Source: Actinomadura coerulea (GTDB lineage Bacteria > Actinomycetota > Actinomycetes > Streptosporangiales > Streptosporangiaceae). From it: 64,000 nt of DNA. Below the pieces are notes generated by a model. It did not search any database. It had not been told where the DNA came from and saw only the letters and a list, made by a program, of their open reading frames with translations. Positions within the stretch are counted from its first letter, which is position 1, and each line of letters opens with the position of its first letter. The position numbers were made by a program, and so were the translations under genes. The stretch is from assembly GCF_014208105.1 (NCBI RefSeq), contig NZ_JACHMQ010000001.1:1922001-1986000 (forward strand), written 5' to 3'. Positions 8,077 to 15,696 of this stretch are shown here, piece by piece.

Positions 8077-9051
8077 TCAGGCGCCGCCCGGGCCGCGGAA
8101 CGTCGCGCGGTAGGACGAGGGCGACACCCCGATCGCCGCGTGCAGGTGCGCGCGCAGCGACGCCGCCGTCCCGAACCCCGCCCGCTCGGCGATCCGCTCC
8201 ACCGGCAGGTCGGTCTCCTCCAGCAGCCGCCGCGCCGCCTGGACCCGCTGCGCCGTCAGCCACACCTGCGGCGACACCCCCGTCTCCTGCCGGAACCGGC
8301 GCGTGAACGTCCGCACGCTCATCGACGCCCGCGCCGCCAGCTGCGCCAAGGTCACCGGCCGGTCCAGCCGCTCCAGCGCCCACGCCCGCGCCGCGCTCGT
8401 CGAGGACGTCCCCTCGGGCGGCACCGGCAGCGCCGTGAACTGCGCCTGCCCGCCCTCGCGGTGCGGCGGCACCACCGTGCGGCGCGCCACGTCCCCCGCC
8501 ACCGCCGCACCGTGATCACCGCGGATCATGTGCAGGCACAGGTCGATGCCCGCCGCCTCGCCCGCCGAGGTCAGCACCGCGCCCTCGTCGACGAACAGCA
8601 CCGCCGCGTCCACCCGGACCGCCGGGAACATCGCCGCGAGCCGCCCGCACGACAGCCAGTGCGTCGTGGCGCGCCGCCCCTCCAGCAGCCCCGCCGCCGC
8701 CAGCACGAACGCGCCCGTGCACACCGACGCCACCCGCGCGCCCCGCCCCGCGGCCGCCGCCAGCGCCGCGGGCACCGGCCCCTCCCCGGGACGGGTCTCG
8801 TCCAGCAGGTGCGACGCCGGCACGACCACCGTGTCCGCGGCCTCCAGCGCCTCCAGCCCGTGCCGCACCGCCACCGCGAAGTCGGCGTCCGCCCGCACCG
8901 CCCCGGGCTCCACCCCGCACGACACCACCTCGTACAGCGGCGCGCCGTCCGCCGACCGCGCCTGCCCGAACAGCTGGTGGACGATGCCCAGCTCCATCGG
9001 CAGCACGCCCTCGCGCACCAGCACCGCCACCCGGTGGACCCCGCCTCCCAT
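8077..9051 (-). CDS. AraC-family regulator with DJ-1/GATase1-like sensor domain
   Basis: A 324-residue regulator of the FtrA/GlxA type. Residues about 1-170 form a class-I glutamine-amidotransferase-like domain (VAVLVREGVLPMELGIVHQL, SVCTGAFVLAAAGLLEGRRA); residues about 210-315 form two AraC helix-turn-helix motifs (VTLAQLAARASMSVRTFTRR and GFGTAASLRAHLHAAIG). The Cys in VCTG sits where GATase1 enzymes have the nucleophile; in this family the domain senses rather than catalyses. It is divergent from the quinone oxidoreductase at 9163 with 111 bp between, which makes that gene the likely target. The ATG at 9072 is an alternative start. Confidence 0.9.
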   Translation of the reverse strand: MGGGVHRVAVLVREGVLPMELGIVHQLFGQARSADGAPLYEVVSCGVEPGAVRADADFAVAVRHGLEALEAADTVVVPASHLLDETRPGEGPVPAALAAAAGRGARVASVCTGAFVLAAAGLLEGRRATTHWLSCGRLAAMFPAVRVDAAVLFVDEGAVLTSAGEAAGIDLCLHMIRGDHGAAVAGDVARRTVVPPHREGGQAQFTALPVPPEGTSSTSAARAWALERLDRPVTLAQLAARASMSVRTFTRRFRQETGVSPQVWLTAQRVQAARRLLEETDLPVERIAERAGFGTAASLRAHLHAAIGVSPSSYRATFRGPGGA

Positions 9052-9162
9052 GGCCCGATCCTTGCACACCATGGCCGACCGGCCACTCGCCCCCGCCTGC
9101 GCCGACCCGGCAGCATCGGACCAGACCGGCAACACCGGCACACCGGGAAGGAAGACAGCTCC

Positions 9163-9981
9163 GTGAACGTCCTCTGGGTCTTCGCCCACCCCGATGGCCG
9201 CTCCCTCAACGGCGCGCTGCACGACCACGGCGCCGCGACCCTGCGCCGCGAGGGCCACAGCGTCCGCCACTCCGACCTGTACGCGATGGGCTGGAACCCC
9301 CTGGTCGGCCCCGCCGACTTCGGTCACGACCCCGCCGACCGCCTCCTCGTCGGCGCCGCGGCCGAACGCGCCCACGCCTCCGGAGCCCTGGCCCCCGACA
9401 TCCGCGCCGAACACGGCAAGCTCTCCTGGGCGGACGCGCTGGTCGTGCAGTTCCCCCTGTGGTGGTACGGGATGCCCGCCATCCTGAAGGGCTGGTTCGA
9501 CCGCGTGTTCGTCCAGGGCTTCGCGTTCGGCGTCACCGACGGCGACGGCCGCACCCTGCGCTACGGCGACGGCGGCCTGGCCGGGCGCCGCGCCCTGGTC
9601 GTCACTACCGCCGGCGCCCGCTCCTCCAGCCTGGGCCCCCGCGGCGTGCACGGCGCCGCCGAGGACCTCCTGTTCCCCCTCCTGCACGGCACGCTGTTCT
9701 ACACCGGCATGGACGTCCTGCCGCCCCTGGTCGTCGCCGGCGCCGACCGCGCCGCCCCCGCCGACCAGGCCGCGGCCGCCGCCGCGCTGGACGCCCGCCT
9801 GCGCGCCCTGCCCACCGCCGATCCCATCGCCTACCGGAGCGAGCGCGGCGGTGACTACACCGACGACCTCACCCTGCGCCCCGCCCTGGCCCCCGGCCGC
9901 ACCGACCTCTCCATCCACCGCCGCCGCCCTTCCGATCAGGCGATCGGGCGCGACAACGAACCGACATCCGGCGCAGCCTGA
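9163..9981 (+). CDS. NAD(P)H dehydrogenase (quinone), flavodoxin-like fold
   Basis: A 272-residue FMN/FAD-dependent quinone reductase-like protein. It opens VNVLWVFAHPDGRSLNGAL, the phosphate-binding strand-loop of the Flavodoxin_2 family, and continues with ADALVVQFPLWWYGMPAILK and GWFDRVFVQGFAFG, typical of MdaB/NQO1 relatives. These enzymes reduce quinones by two electrons and often answer oxidative or electrophile stress. The GTG start is preceded by AAGGAAG. Its last 46 bp overlap the 3' end of the converging orphan-intein gene. The divergent AraC-type regulator is the likely controller. Confidence 0.9.
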   Translation: MNVLWVFAHPDGRSLNGALHDHGAATLRREGHSVRHSDLYAMGWNPLVGPADFGHDPADRLLVGAAAERAHASGALAPDIRAEHGKLSWADALVVQFPLWWYGMPAILKGWFDRVFVQGFAFGVTDGDGRTLRYGDGGLAGRRALVVTTAGARSSSLGPRGVHGAAEDLLFPLLHGTLFYTGMDVLPPLVVAGADRAAPADQAAAAAALDARLRALPTADPIAYRSERGGDYTDDLTLRPALAPGRTDLSIHRRRPSDQAIGRDNEPTSGAA

Positions 9982-10925
9982 CCGCCCTGCCTCTCGTTCA
10001 GGCAGCGGATATGACCCCGTCGGTCACCACATTCCCCGCGGCAGTGACAATCGCGTACATGGGTGCGCGGAGCTTCACGCACCATCCCGAAACCGAAATG
10101 GAGCAGGCAGTCGGTAATCATGTTCAGGATGTCCGGATCGGAGTTTGAGATCCTCAAGATGCCCTGGCTGCAGGACCCCTCTGCATCGAAGACACCGGCC
10201 AGGAAACCTTTCCGCCATCCTTCTGACGGCGTCGCCGCCGGCCACCGGACGAGCTCCTCGACAGCCCCGACCGCCGAGGCGCTCTGAGCGCGTACGGCGT
10301 GCATCTTCCGCCGTGCTTCCGTCGCCTCCGAGAAGACGAACTCGCGAGTGGGGACTCCGAAAGCGGAGAGGTAGCGGCGGCTTCGCTCCAGCGCCTCGCC
10401 GTCTGCCAATGCAAGGCGAAAGCGATGCACCACGGCATAGGGCCGGCCCGGGGCGCCCGGCGGATAATGCCCCAGTTGTCCGTCCCCTCGTATCATCCCG
10501 CACAGGTAACCTCGCCGGTAATCCTCATCAATCTCGGGAGGTGAGGCGAAGCGGCCGATTCCCATCAGGCCGTTGTTCACGGTGAGGTGCGGCCGTCTGA
10601 GGGATCCCCGTTCGGCTCCCGTGACGTGCTTCCAGCCCCGCTCGCTGAGCAGGCGCTGGTCGATGCCGACCGTAAGCCGGGTCCCGTCCTCCAGAGTCAC
10701 CAGGAACGCGCGCCCGACTCTTCTCCGATGCTCGACGACGTGAGTGAGAAGGTACCGACGGTAGCGACCGGCCATGTGCGACCCGTAGACGCGGTCCGCG
10801 GAGCGGATCTCTCCCAAGCGCTTCAGGCGCCCGTCCGCCATCAGGATCGGAGTGTCCCCGGCGAATCCGGCGTTCACCCGCACAGCCGCGCGGGATGTCG
10901 TCCTGTCGGTAGGCGATTCCGGCAT
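9936..10925 (-). CDS. Orphan intein relic carrying a LAGLIDADG homing endonuclease
   Basis: A 329-residue free-standing protein that looks like the intein of the Rv2578c-type radical-SAM family (from memory of that family) without its extein. Residues about 18-90 are the Hint domain (GFAGDTPILMADGRLKRLGE, VTLEDGTRLTV, ERGWKHVTGAE). Two DOD motifs follow, GYLCGMIRGDG and GFLAGVFDAEG, both with their acidic residue, so the endonuclease may be active. The residue before FAGDT should be the splicing Cys1 but is Gly (GGA). The C-terminal splicing region is not in frame: after HFGFGMVREAP the frame runs through unrelated residues, while a block-F-like peptide lies in another frame. Protein splicing is therefore not expected. 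Confidence 0.75.
   Translation of the reverse strand: MPESPTDRTTSRAAVRVNAGFAGDTPILMADGRLKRLGEIRSADRVYGSHMAGRYRRYLLTHVVEHRRRVGRAFLVTLEDGTRLTVGIDQRLLSERGWKHVTGAERGSLRRPHLTVNNGLMGIGRFASPPEIDEDYRRGYLCGMIRGDGQLGHYPPGAPGRPYAVVHRFRLALADGEALERSRRYLSAFGVPTREFVFSEATEARRKMHAVRAQSASAVGAVEELVRWPAATPSEGWRKGFLAGVFDAEGSCSQGILRISNSDPDILNMITDCLLHFGFGMVREAPRTHVRDCHCRGECGDRRGHIRCLNERQGGQAAPDVGSLSRPIA
9998..10060 (-). pseudogene. Out-of-frame intein C-terminal block (block F relic)
   Basis: In a different minus-strand frame from the main gene, 10060 to 9998 reads MYAIVTAAGNVVTDGVIS, then Ala-Ala and a stop. This resembles the intein end 'LYDITTGTGNFIADGVVSHN' that precedes the C-terminal splice site. The terminal His-Asn is replaced by Ala-Ala, so the cyclising Asn is lost. 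The segment suggests an internal deletion with frameshift removed the part between the endonuclease and block F. Confidence 0.5.
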
Positions 10926-11091
10926 GCGATGCCCCCTTCATCACGCTCGTGAGCCGTAACGTCACGCAGAGTATGGAACGCGTGTTCGAAGATCGCAATG
11001 CGGGGATCAGGCGAAACGGGACGGTGAGGGATCACACGGGCGGCGGCGTTTCGTGCGTGGCATCCCGGCGCGTGCGTAACAATGGGCCGCT

Positions 11092-12705
11092 ATGGCATGG
11101 CGATCCAGGACCCGGCAAGTGGCGGCGGCGTTGACGGCGGGAGCGTCGGCGGGCGCGCTCGCCGCCTGCGGCATCACCGCCTTCGGCGGCACGAGCGGGC
11201 GCGAGGACGGGCCCGTCCCCCCGGGGGCCAAGGCCGAGTGCCCCGGCGTCCCCGCCCCCGACGGCGCCGCGGGGCGCCAGCTGCGCGGCATGTGGATCGC
11301 CAGCGTCGGCAACACCGACTGGCCGCGGGACCCCGGCGCCTCCGCCGCCGACCAGCGCGAGCAGTTCACCCGCCTCCTCGACACCGCCGCCGCGATGAAC
11401 ATGAACGCGGTGTTCGTCCAGATCCGCCCGAACTCCGACGCGTTCTACGACTCCCCCTACGAGCCGTGGTCGCAGTGGCTCACCGGCACCCAGGGCAAGG
11501 ACCCCGGCTACGACGTCCTGGCCTTCATGGTCAAGGAGGCGCACGCCCGCAACCTGGAGTTCCACGCCTGGTTCAACCCCTACCGCGTGTCCCGCCACGA
11601 CGACCTGAAGAAGCTGTCGCCCAAGAGCCCCGCCCGCAAGCACCCCGACTGGGTCCGCAAGTACGGCAAGGGCCTGTGGTACGACCCCGGCCTGCCGCAG
11701 GTCCGCGACCTGGCGACCAACGCCGTCATGGACGTCGTCACCAAGTACGACATCGACGCCGTCCACTTCGACGACTACTTCTACCCCTACCCCGAGGACG
11801 GCGACTTCCCCGACGACGCCGCCTACAAGGCCTACGGCGACGGCATGAAACGCGCCGACTGGCGCCGCCGCAACGTCGACACCCTCGTGGAGTCGCTGTC
11901 GGGCCGCATCCACGCCGCCAAACCCTGGGTCCGGTTCGGCGTCAGCCCCTTCGGCGTGTGGCGCAACAAGAGCAGCGACCCCGACGGATCGGCCACCGCC
12001 GCCCTGCAGAGCTACGACGACATCTACGCCGACACCCGCAAATGGATCAAACGGGGATGGCTCGACTACGTCACCCCCCAGCTGTACTGGCCCATCGGCG
12101 ACGCCCGCGCCGACTACGCCGAACTCGCCCCCTGGTGGGCCCGCCAGGTCAAGGGCACCGGCGTCCAGCTGACCATCGGGCAGGCCGCCTACCGCGTCGG
12201 CGAGGACGCCGCCTGGCGCAAACCCGCCGAACTGTCGCGCCACCTCACCCTGAACGCCAGATACCCGCAGATCGGCGGCGACGTGTTCTTCAGCGCCTCC
12301 GACATCGCCGCCAACCGGCGCGGATTCGCCGCCCGCCTCCGCGCCGACCACTACACCCGCCCCGCCGTCCCGCCCGTCCCCGCCAGGCGCGGCGGGCAGG
12401 CGCCCCCGCCCGTCCAGGGCACCGCCGCCGCCCCCGCCGCCGGCAAGGACGGCAAGGGCGTGAAGGTCACCTGGCGCGCCTCGCAGGGCGCCGCCTCCTA
12501 CGCCGTCTACCGCGCCGAGGGCGCCAGGCCCGGCTGCGCGCCCGTCGACCCCCGCCGCCTCATCGCCGACGTCCGCGGCGGCGGCATCATCGACCCCACC
12601 GCCAAGCCCGGACGCTCCTACACCTACTCCGTCACCGCCCTGGACCGCCTCCACCACGAGAGCCCGCCCGGACGCGGCGCAACGGCCACCGCCCCCGAGG
12701 GATAA
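11092..12705 (+). CDS. Lipoprotein with GHL10 (family-10-like glycosidase) domain
   Basis: A 537-residue exported lipoprotein. The signal peptide ends in the lipobox LAAC (about residues 22-25). The YngK-like GHL10/DUF187 TIM-barrel covers about residues 60-420: RGMWIASVGNTDWP, NMNAVFVQIRPNSDAFY, LEFHAWFNPYRVS, DIDAVHFDDYFYPYP, WLDYVTPQLYWPIG. The C-terminal 100 residues resemble a fibronectin-III-like module (VKVTWRASQGAASYAVYRA). The substrate is probably a cell-wall or environmental polysaccharide, but no specificity can be assigned. It stands alone, with a DUF3040 gene 57 bp downstream. Confidence 0.9.
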   Translation: MAWRSRTRQVAAALTAGASAGALAACGITAFGGTSGREDGPVPPGAKAECPGVPAPDGAAGRQLRGMWIASVGNTDWPRDPGASAADQREQFTRLLDTAAAMNMNAVFVQIRPNSDAFYDSPYEPWSQWLTGTQGKDPGYDVLAFMVKEAHARNLEFHAWFNPYRVSRHDDLKKLSPKSPARKHPDWVRKYGKGLWYDPGLPQVRDLATNAVMDVVTKYDIDAVHFDDYFYPYPEDGDFPDDAAYKAYGDGMKRADWRRRNVDTLVESLSGRIHAAKPWVRFGVSPFGVWRNKSSDPDGSATAALQSYDDIYADTRKWIKRGWLDYVTPQLYWPIGDARADYAELAPWWARQVKGTGVQLTIGQAAYRVGEDAAWRKPAELSRHLTLNARYPQIGGDVFFSASDIAANRRGFAARLRADHYTRPAVPPVPARRGGQAPPPVQGTAAAPAAGKDGKGVKVTWRASQGAASYAVYRAEGARPGCAPVDPRRLIADVRGGGIIDPTAKPGRSYTYSVTALDRLHHESPPGRGATATAPEG

Positions 12706-12762
12706 TGATCATGCTCTGTGGGGAGGAAACTCACACCTGACCACCCCCCGGAGGTATGAAGC

Positions 12763-12963
12763 ATGGCGCTGTCGATGGAGGAGCAGCGGATCCTCGGCCA
12801 GATCGAGGTCCGCCTGAAGGAGGACGACCCGCGGCTGGCCCAGCGCCTCGCCCGCCTCGGCACCCCCCGCGCCCGCCGCGCCCGCACGATCGTCCTCGCC
12901 GCGGCCGCCGTCATCATCGTCCTGGCCGCGATCGGCGCCGGAATCGCCGCCGCGATCCTCTAG
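12763..12963 (+). CDS. DUF3040 small membrane protein
   Basis: A 66-residue protein with the DUF3040 pattern: an N-terminal MALSMEEQRILGQIEVRL helix, an acidic DDPRLAQRL stretch and one transmembrane helix at about residues 42-64. GGAGG lies before the ATG. DUF3040 proteins are widespread in actinobacteria and of unknown function. This one is short, with a single transmembrane segment where many have two. A bidirectional terminator follows. Confidence 0.85.
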   Translation: MALSMEEQRILGQIEVRLKEDDPRLAQRLARLGTPRARRARTIVLAAAAVIIVLAAIGAGIAAAIL

Positions 12964-13026
12964 ACGCAGCCCGCCCGCCCCCGCCTGCTCCCGCTCCCCG
13001 CCGGAACCGGCCCTCGGCGACCGCGA

Positions 13027-13067
13027 GACGGCCGCGGCGGCGCCTCGAGCGCACCGCCGCGGCCGTC
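13027..13067. terminator. Bidirectional hairpin between convergent genes
   Basis: GACGGCCGCGGCGG (13027-13040) and CCGCCGCGGCCGTC (13054-13067) form a perfect 14-bp stem with a 13-nt loop. It sits between the DUF3040 gene and the converging RibD-like gene, where it could stop transcription from either side. Confidence 0.65.
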
Positions 13068-13097
13068 CCGGCACCGCCGGACGGCGGCACGGCCGGG

Positions 13098-13697
13098 TCA
13101 GCGGACGCGGTCGTAGACCACGGCCATCTCGCCCAGCTCGCCGGTCTCCCGGCGGCCGAGCGCCCACCTGGTGGACGGCAGGCCGTCCTCGAACAGCCGC
13201 CCCCCGCCCCCGGCGATCTCCGGCAGGATCATCAGGTACAGCCGGTCGACCAGGTCGGCGGCCAGCAGCGGCTTGATGACGCTGGGACTGCTGTTGACCA
13301 GGATGTCGCCCCCGCCCTCGGACCGCAGCTCCGCGACGACGTCCGCGGCGGGCGCGTTCACCACCCGGGTGCGTTCCCACGGCGCCTCGGACAGAGTGGT
13401 GGACAGCACCACCTTCTCCGTGTCGACCAGCCACTCGGCGTAGCCGCGGTCACGCGGGTCGGCGTCCGCGTCCCCGGCGACCGCCGGCCAGAAGCCCATG
13501 AACCCTTCGGCGTTGACCCTGCCGAGCAGCGCCGTCGTGGCGCCCTGGTGGATGCGGGTGAGGTGCTCCCGGGCCACCTCGCTGGTCACATACGGAACGA
13601 ACATCCCGAAGTCGCTGGGGCCGCCGGGGCCGTGGTAGCGCCCGTCCAGGGTCAGGGCCAGGTTCGCGGTCACCCTGCGGTCGGCAGTGCCGGTCAT
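13098..13697 (-). CDS. Dihydrofolate-reductase-like (RibD C-terminal domain) protein
   Basis: A 199-residue protein of the RibD_C superfamily: VTANLALTLDGRYHGPGG at the start, TTALLGRVNAEGFMGFWP in the middle, GGDILVNSSPSVIKPLL, and DRLYLMILPEIAGGGGRLFE near the end. These proteins are presumed NADPH-dependent reductases, but stand-alone members lacking the RibD deaminase domain rarely have a known substrate. Its ATG overlaps the TGA of the upstream ArsR-SRPBCC gene by four bases, so the two are translationally coupled. Confidence 0.88.
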   Translation of the reverse strand: MTGTADRRVTANLALTLDGRYHGPGGPSDFGMFVPYVTSEVAREHLTRIHQGATTALLGRVNAEGFMGFWPAVAGDADADPRDRGYAEWLVDTEKVVLSTTLSEAPWERTRVVNAPAADVVAELRSEGGGDILVNSSPSVIKPLLAADLVDRLYLMILPEIAGGGGRLFEDGLPSTRWALGRRETGELGEMAVVYDRVR

Positions 13698-14587
13698 TTC
13701 GTGCTCCTTGAATCATCGTGTTCGGAGTCGGTTGCCGCGTCGTGCTCGTTGTCGTGCCCCGCGCCGTGCGCGGAGTCCGCGGCGAGGACCGCCGCGAGCT
13801 TGTCCAGGCTCTGCCCGAAGCCGATCTCGATGCCCGCGACGAAGTCCGCGGACTCGACCGTGCTGCCGGTGAGCCGGACCCGGGCGTCCAGGCCGGTGCC
13901 GGCGCCCTCGGGGCGCAGAACGAGATCGACGTGGGCGGTGAAGGCCCGCTCCCCGTCCGGCAGCACCGGGGAGGACCGGTAGGACAGGCGCTCGCCCGGG
14001 CGCACCTCCTCGACCACGCCCTCGGCGCGCCCGGCGACCGCGTCCGCCCCGCCGGCGTCCTCGGCGTCGCGGTACTCCAGCACGACCCTGCCGCCCGGCC
14101 GCGCCTCGAAGACCAGCGCGGACACCCGCAGGTCCTGCGGCGCCCACCAGTCCGCCAGCAGCGACGGCTCGGTGAGGTGGCGCCAGACCTGCTCGGTGCC
14201 CCGCGGCAGCGACCGGGCGAAGGTGAACGTGCGGCCGTCGGCCCACCCCGCCTCCCGCGCGGCCAGCCGCTCCGCTACGAGGCCGGCCCCGTAGCGGTCG
14301 AAGGTCTCCCGCGCGCCGCCGGCCCGGTCCGCGTGGTCGGCGAGGCCGCCGAGCGCCGCCGCCAGGTCCCGCAGGGGACCGGGCCGCAGCGCGTAGACGC
14401 GGCGCTGCCCGGCCCGCTGGGAGGTGACGACGCCGGCGCGCTCCAGCGTCTGCAGGTGTTTGGTCGTCTGCGGCTGGCGCGCGCCGGCGAGCTGCGCCAG
14501 GACGCCGACCGGGCGCGGCCGCTCGGCCAGCAGGGCCACAAGCCGCCACCGGACCGGATCGGCCAGCGCGCTGAGAATGTCCTCCAT
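13694..14587 (-). CDS. ArsR-type HTH fused to an SRPBCC/AHSA1 domain
   Basis: A 297-residue fusion. Residues about 1-90 are an ArsR winged helix (ILSALADPVRWRLVALLAER, RQPQTTKHLQTLERAGVV); residues about 125-260 are a START/SRPBCC hydrophobic-cavity domain (FARSLPRGTEQVWRHLTEPS, LADWWAPQDLRV, VLEYRDAEDAGG). The architecture suggests a repressor that senses a lipophilic ligand directly, an inference from its layout. It is the first gene of a two-gene unit with the RibD-like protein. No ribosome site precedes the ATG and an inverted repeat lies about 25 bp upstream, consistent with a leaderless, self-controlled message. Confidence 0.88.
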   Translation of the reverse strand: MEDILSALADPVRWRLVALLAERPRPVGVLAQLAGARQPQTTKHLQTLERAGVVTSQRAGQRRVYALRPGPLRDLAAALGGLADHADRAGGARETFDRYGAGLVAERLAAREAGWADGRTFTFARSLPRGTEQVWRHLTEPSLLADWWAPQDLRVSALVFEARPGGRVVLEYRDAEDAGGADAVAGRAEGVVEEVRPGERLSYRSSPVLPDGERAFTAHVDLVLRPEGAGTGLDARVRLTGSTVESADFVAGIEIGFGQSLDKLAAVLAADSAHGAGHDNEHDAATDSEHDDSRSTK

Positions 14588-14611
14588 AGCGCGAATAATT
14601 CCCCACAACGA

Positions 14612-14631
14612 ATATTCTTGTCAAGGAATAT
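14612..14631. promoter_or_regulatory. Putative operator of the ArsR-SRPBCC operon
   Basis: ATATTC, 8 bp, GAATAT is an AT-rich inverted repeat in very GC-rich DNA. On the minus strand it contains TTGACA, a consensus -35, with an AATTAT-like -10 further down and the ATG about 10 nt beyond. ArsR repressors typically bind such AT-rich palindromes over their own promoter. Confidence 0.5.
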
Positions 14632-14731
14632 TTGGAGGCGGACGACGCCGGGAGGGGGCGCTGGTGAGAAGGGGGCGCTGAGACGGCTCGCAGAAGGGGC
14701 CGGGGGAGGGCGCTGGCGGGAGGCGCGAAAG

Positions 14732-14772
14732 CGCCAAGGCCCCGGCGGGTTCAACCCGCCGGGGCCTTGGCG
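14732..14772 (-). terminator. Strong 18-bp terminator hairpin
   Basis: CGCCAAGGCCCCGGCGGG (14732-14749) and its exact complement (14755-14772) flank a 5-nt loop. There is no protein gene directly upstream on either strand, so it most likely ends the small RNA proposed here. No T-tract follows, as is common in high-GC actinomycetes. Confidence 0.75.
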
Positions 14773-14908
14773 TCAAGCCGGTGTGGTGGTCGCCTCACGG
14801 CGAAAGGCACAACGAAGCTCCAGCCCGGACCGCATGGGACCGGCGGTATTCCCCGAAGGCATCAGGTAGAGCCCGGGGGACACATGCCACACCGACGCCC
14901 CCACTCTA
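14732..14908 (-). ncRNA. Candidate structured small RNA of unknown family
   Basis: Between the ArsR-SRPBCC operon and the gene at 15133 lie 545 bp without a credible protein frame. Read on the minus strand there is a TAGAGT -10-like box (14908-14903), then a closing stem CGGTGTGG/CCACACCG (14894-14887 with 14786-14779), an internal hairpin with a UUCG loop (14860-14851), one with a GUGA tetraloop on a 5-bp stem (14803-14790), and finally a long terminator hairpin. UUCG and GNRA loops appear only on this strand, which sets the orientation. I do not recognise the family; no -35 consensus is evident. Confidence 0.42.
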
Positions 14909-15132
14909 GCGGCTCCGCGTCAGTGCCTCCTCCACCGCCACCCCGCACGTGAAGTTCACCTCACCCCGCGGTGAGGGTCGCCTGCGGCCGTGCACCGCCC
15001 CGCCGGGAGAAGCGTCCACGAATATGAGTCGATGCGGGGAATAGGGGGAGACCGGCAGGTCGCCGCGCCGAAGGCCCGCACCGACCGCACACCGACCGGC
15101 GGCCGGACCGGCACAGACGAGGAGACGCGGCA

Positions 15133-15648
15133 GTGCGCACCACGGGGACGGGCACCACCAGGCCTGCGGGCCACCGAACCAGGAACGGCGAAAACGGGGA
15201 CGGCGGTGTGGAGGCGGCCTGGGATCTGGCCCCCGGCCCCGGCGCCGCCGCGCAGGCCCGCGCGCTCACCCGCCGGTCGCTGCGCCGCTGGCGCGTCACC
15301 GGCCCCGCCGACGTCGACGACGTCGTCCTCATCGTGGACGAGCTCGTCGCCAACGCCGTCGTGCACGGCACCGGGCCCGTCCGGCTGGCCCTGCGCCTGG
15401 AGGCCACCCGGGCCGGGGTCCGCCTCACCGGCGAGGTCGGCGACGGCGACCCCCGCGCGCCCGGCGCGCCCGCCGGGCCGCCGCCCGTCCTGGAGTGGTC
15501 CGAGGCCGGCCGCGGCCTGCTCCTGGTCGCCTCCCTGGCCACCGAGTTCGGGACCCGGCCCGCGCCGCCGGGCAAGGCCGTCTGGTTCACCCGCGACCTG
15601 GACCCCCTGGACGCCCCCGCCCTCACCGCCGACACCCCGACCGGCTGA
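15133..15648 (+). CDS. ATP-binding anti-sigma/regulatory kinase-like protein (HATPase_c_2)
   Basis: A 171-residue protein of the RsbW/SpoIIAB-like GHKL family, abundant in filamentous actinomycetes. The N-box is VDELVANAVVHG, the G1 region is the weak EVGDGDPRAPG and the G2 region is EAGRGLLLVASLA. The first ~35 residues look disordered. Members bind a sigma factor or an anti-anti-sigma protein and may phosphorylate the latter; no sigma or STAS gene is adjacent, so the partner is unknown. The GTG start has GAGGAG about 9 bases upstream. It converges with the WYL-DinB gene. Confidence 0.85.
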   Translation: MRTTGTGTTRPAGHRTRNGENGDGGVEAAWDLAPGPGAAAQARALTRRSLRRWRVTGPADVDDVVLIVDELVANAVVHGTGPVRLALRLEATRAGVRLTGEVGDGDPRAPGAPAGPPPVLEWSEAGRGLLLVASLATEFGTRPAPPGKAVWFTRDLDPLDAPALTADTPTG

Positions 15649-15696
15649 GTCCCCCGGCCCGGCCGAAACCGGCGGGCCCGCACCGGCGCGCGGGGA

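Noticed and set aside
9936-10925. Group I intron or HNH mobile element
   Set aside because: The motifs are DOD-type within a Hint frame and no intron RNA core is recognisable.
14770-14900. TPP riboswitch, because ACCTGAT and GGAATACCG occur on the minus strand
   Set aside because: The CUGAGA core and the GCG-AGGGA segment are missing and no thiamine gene follows.
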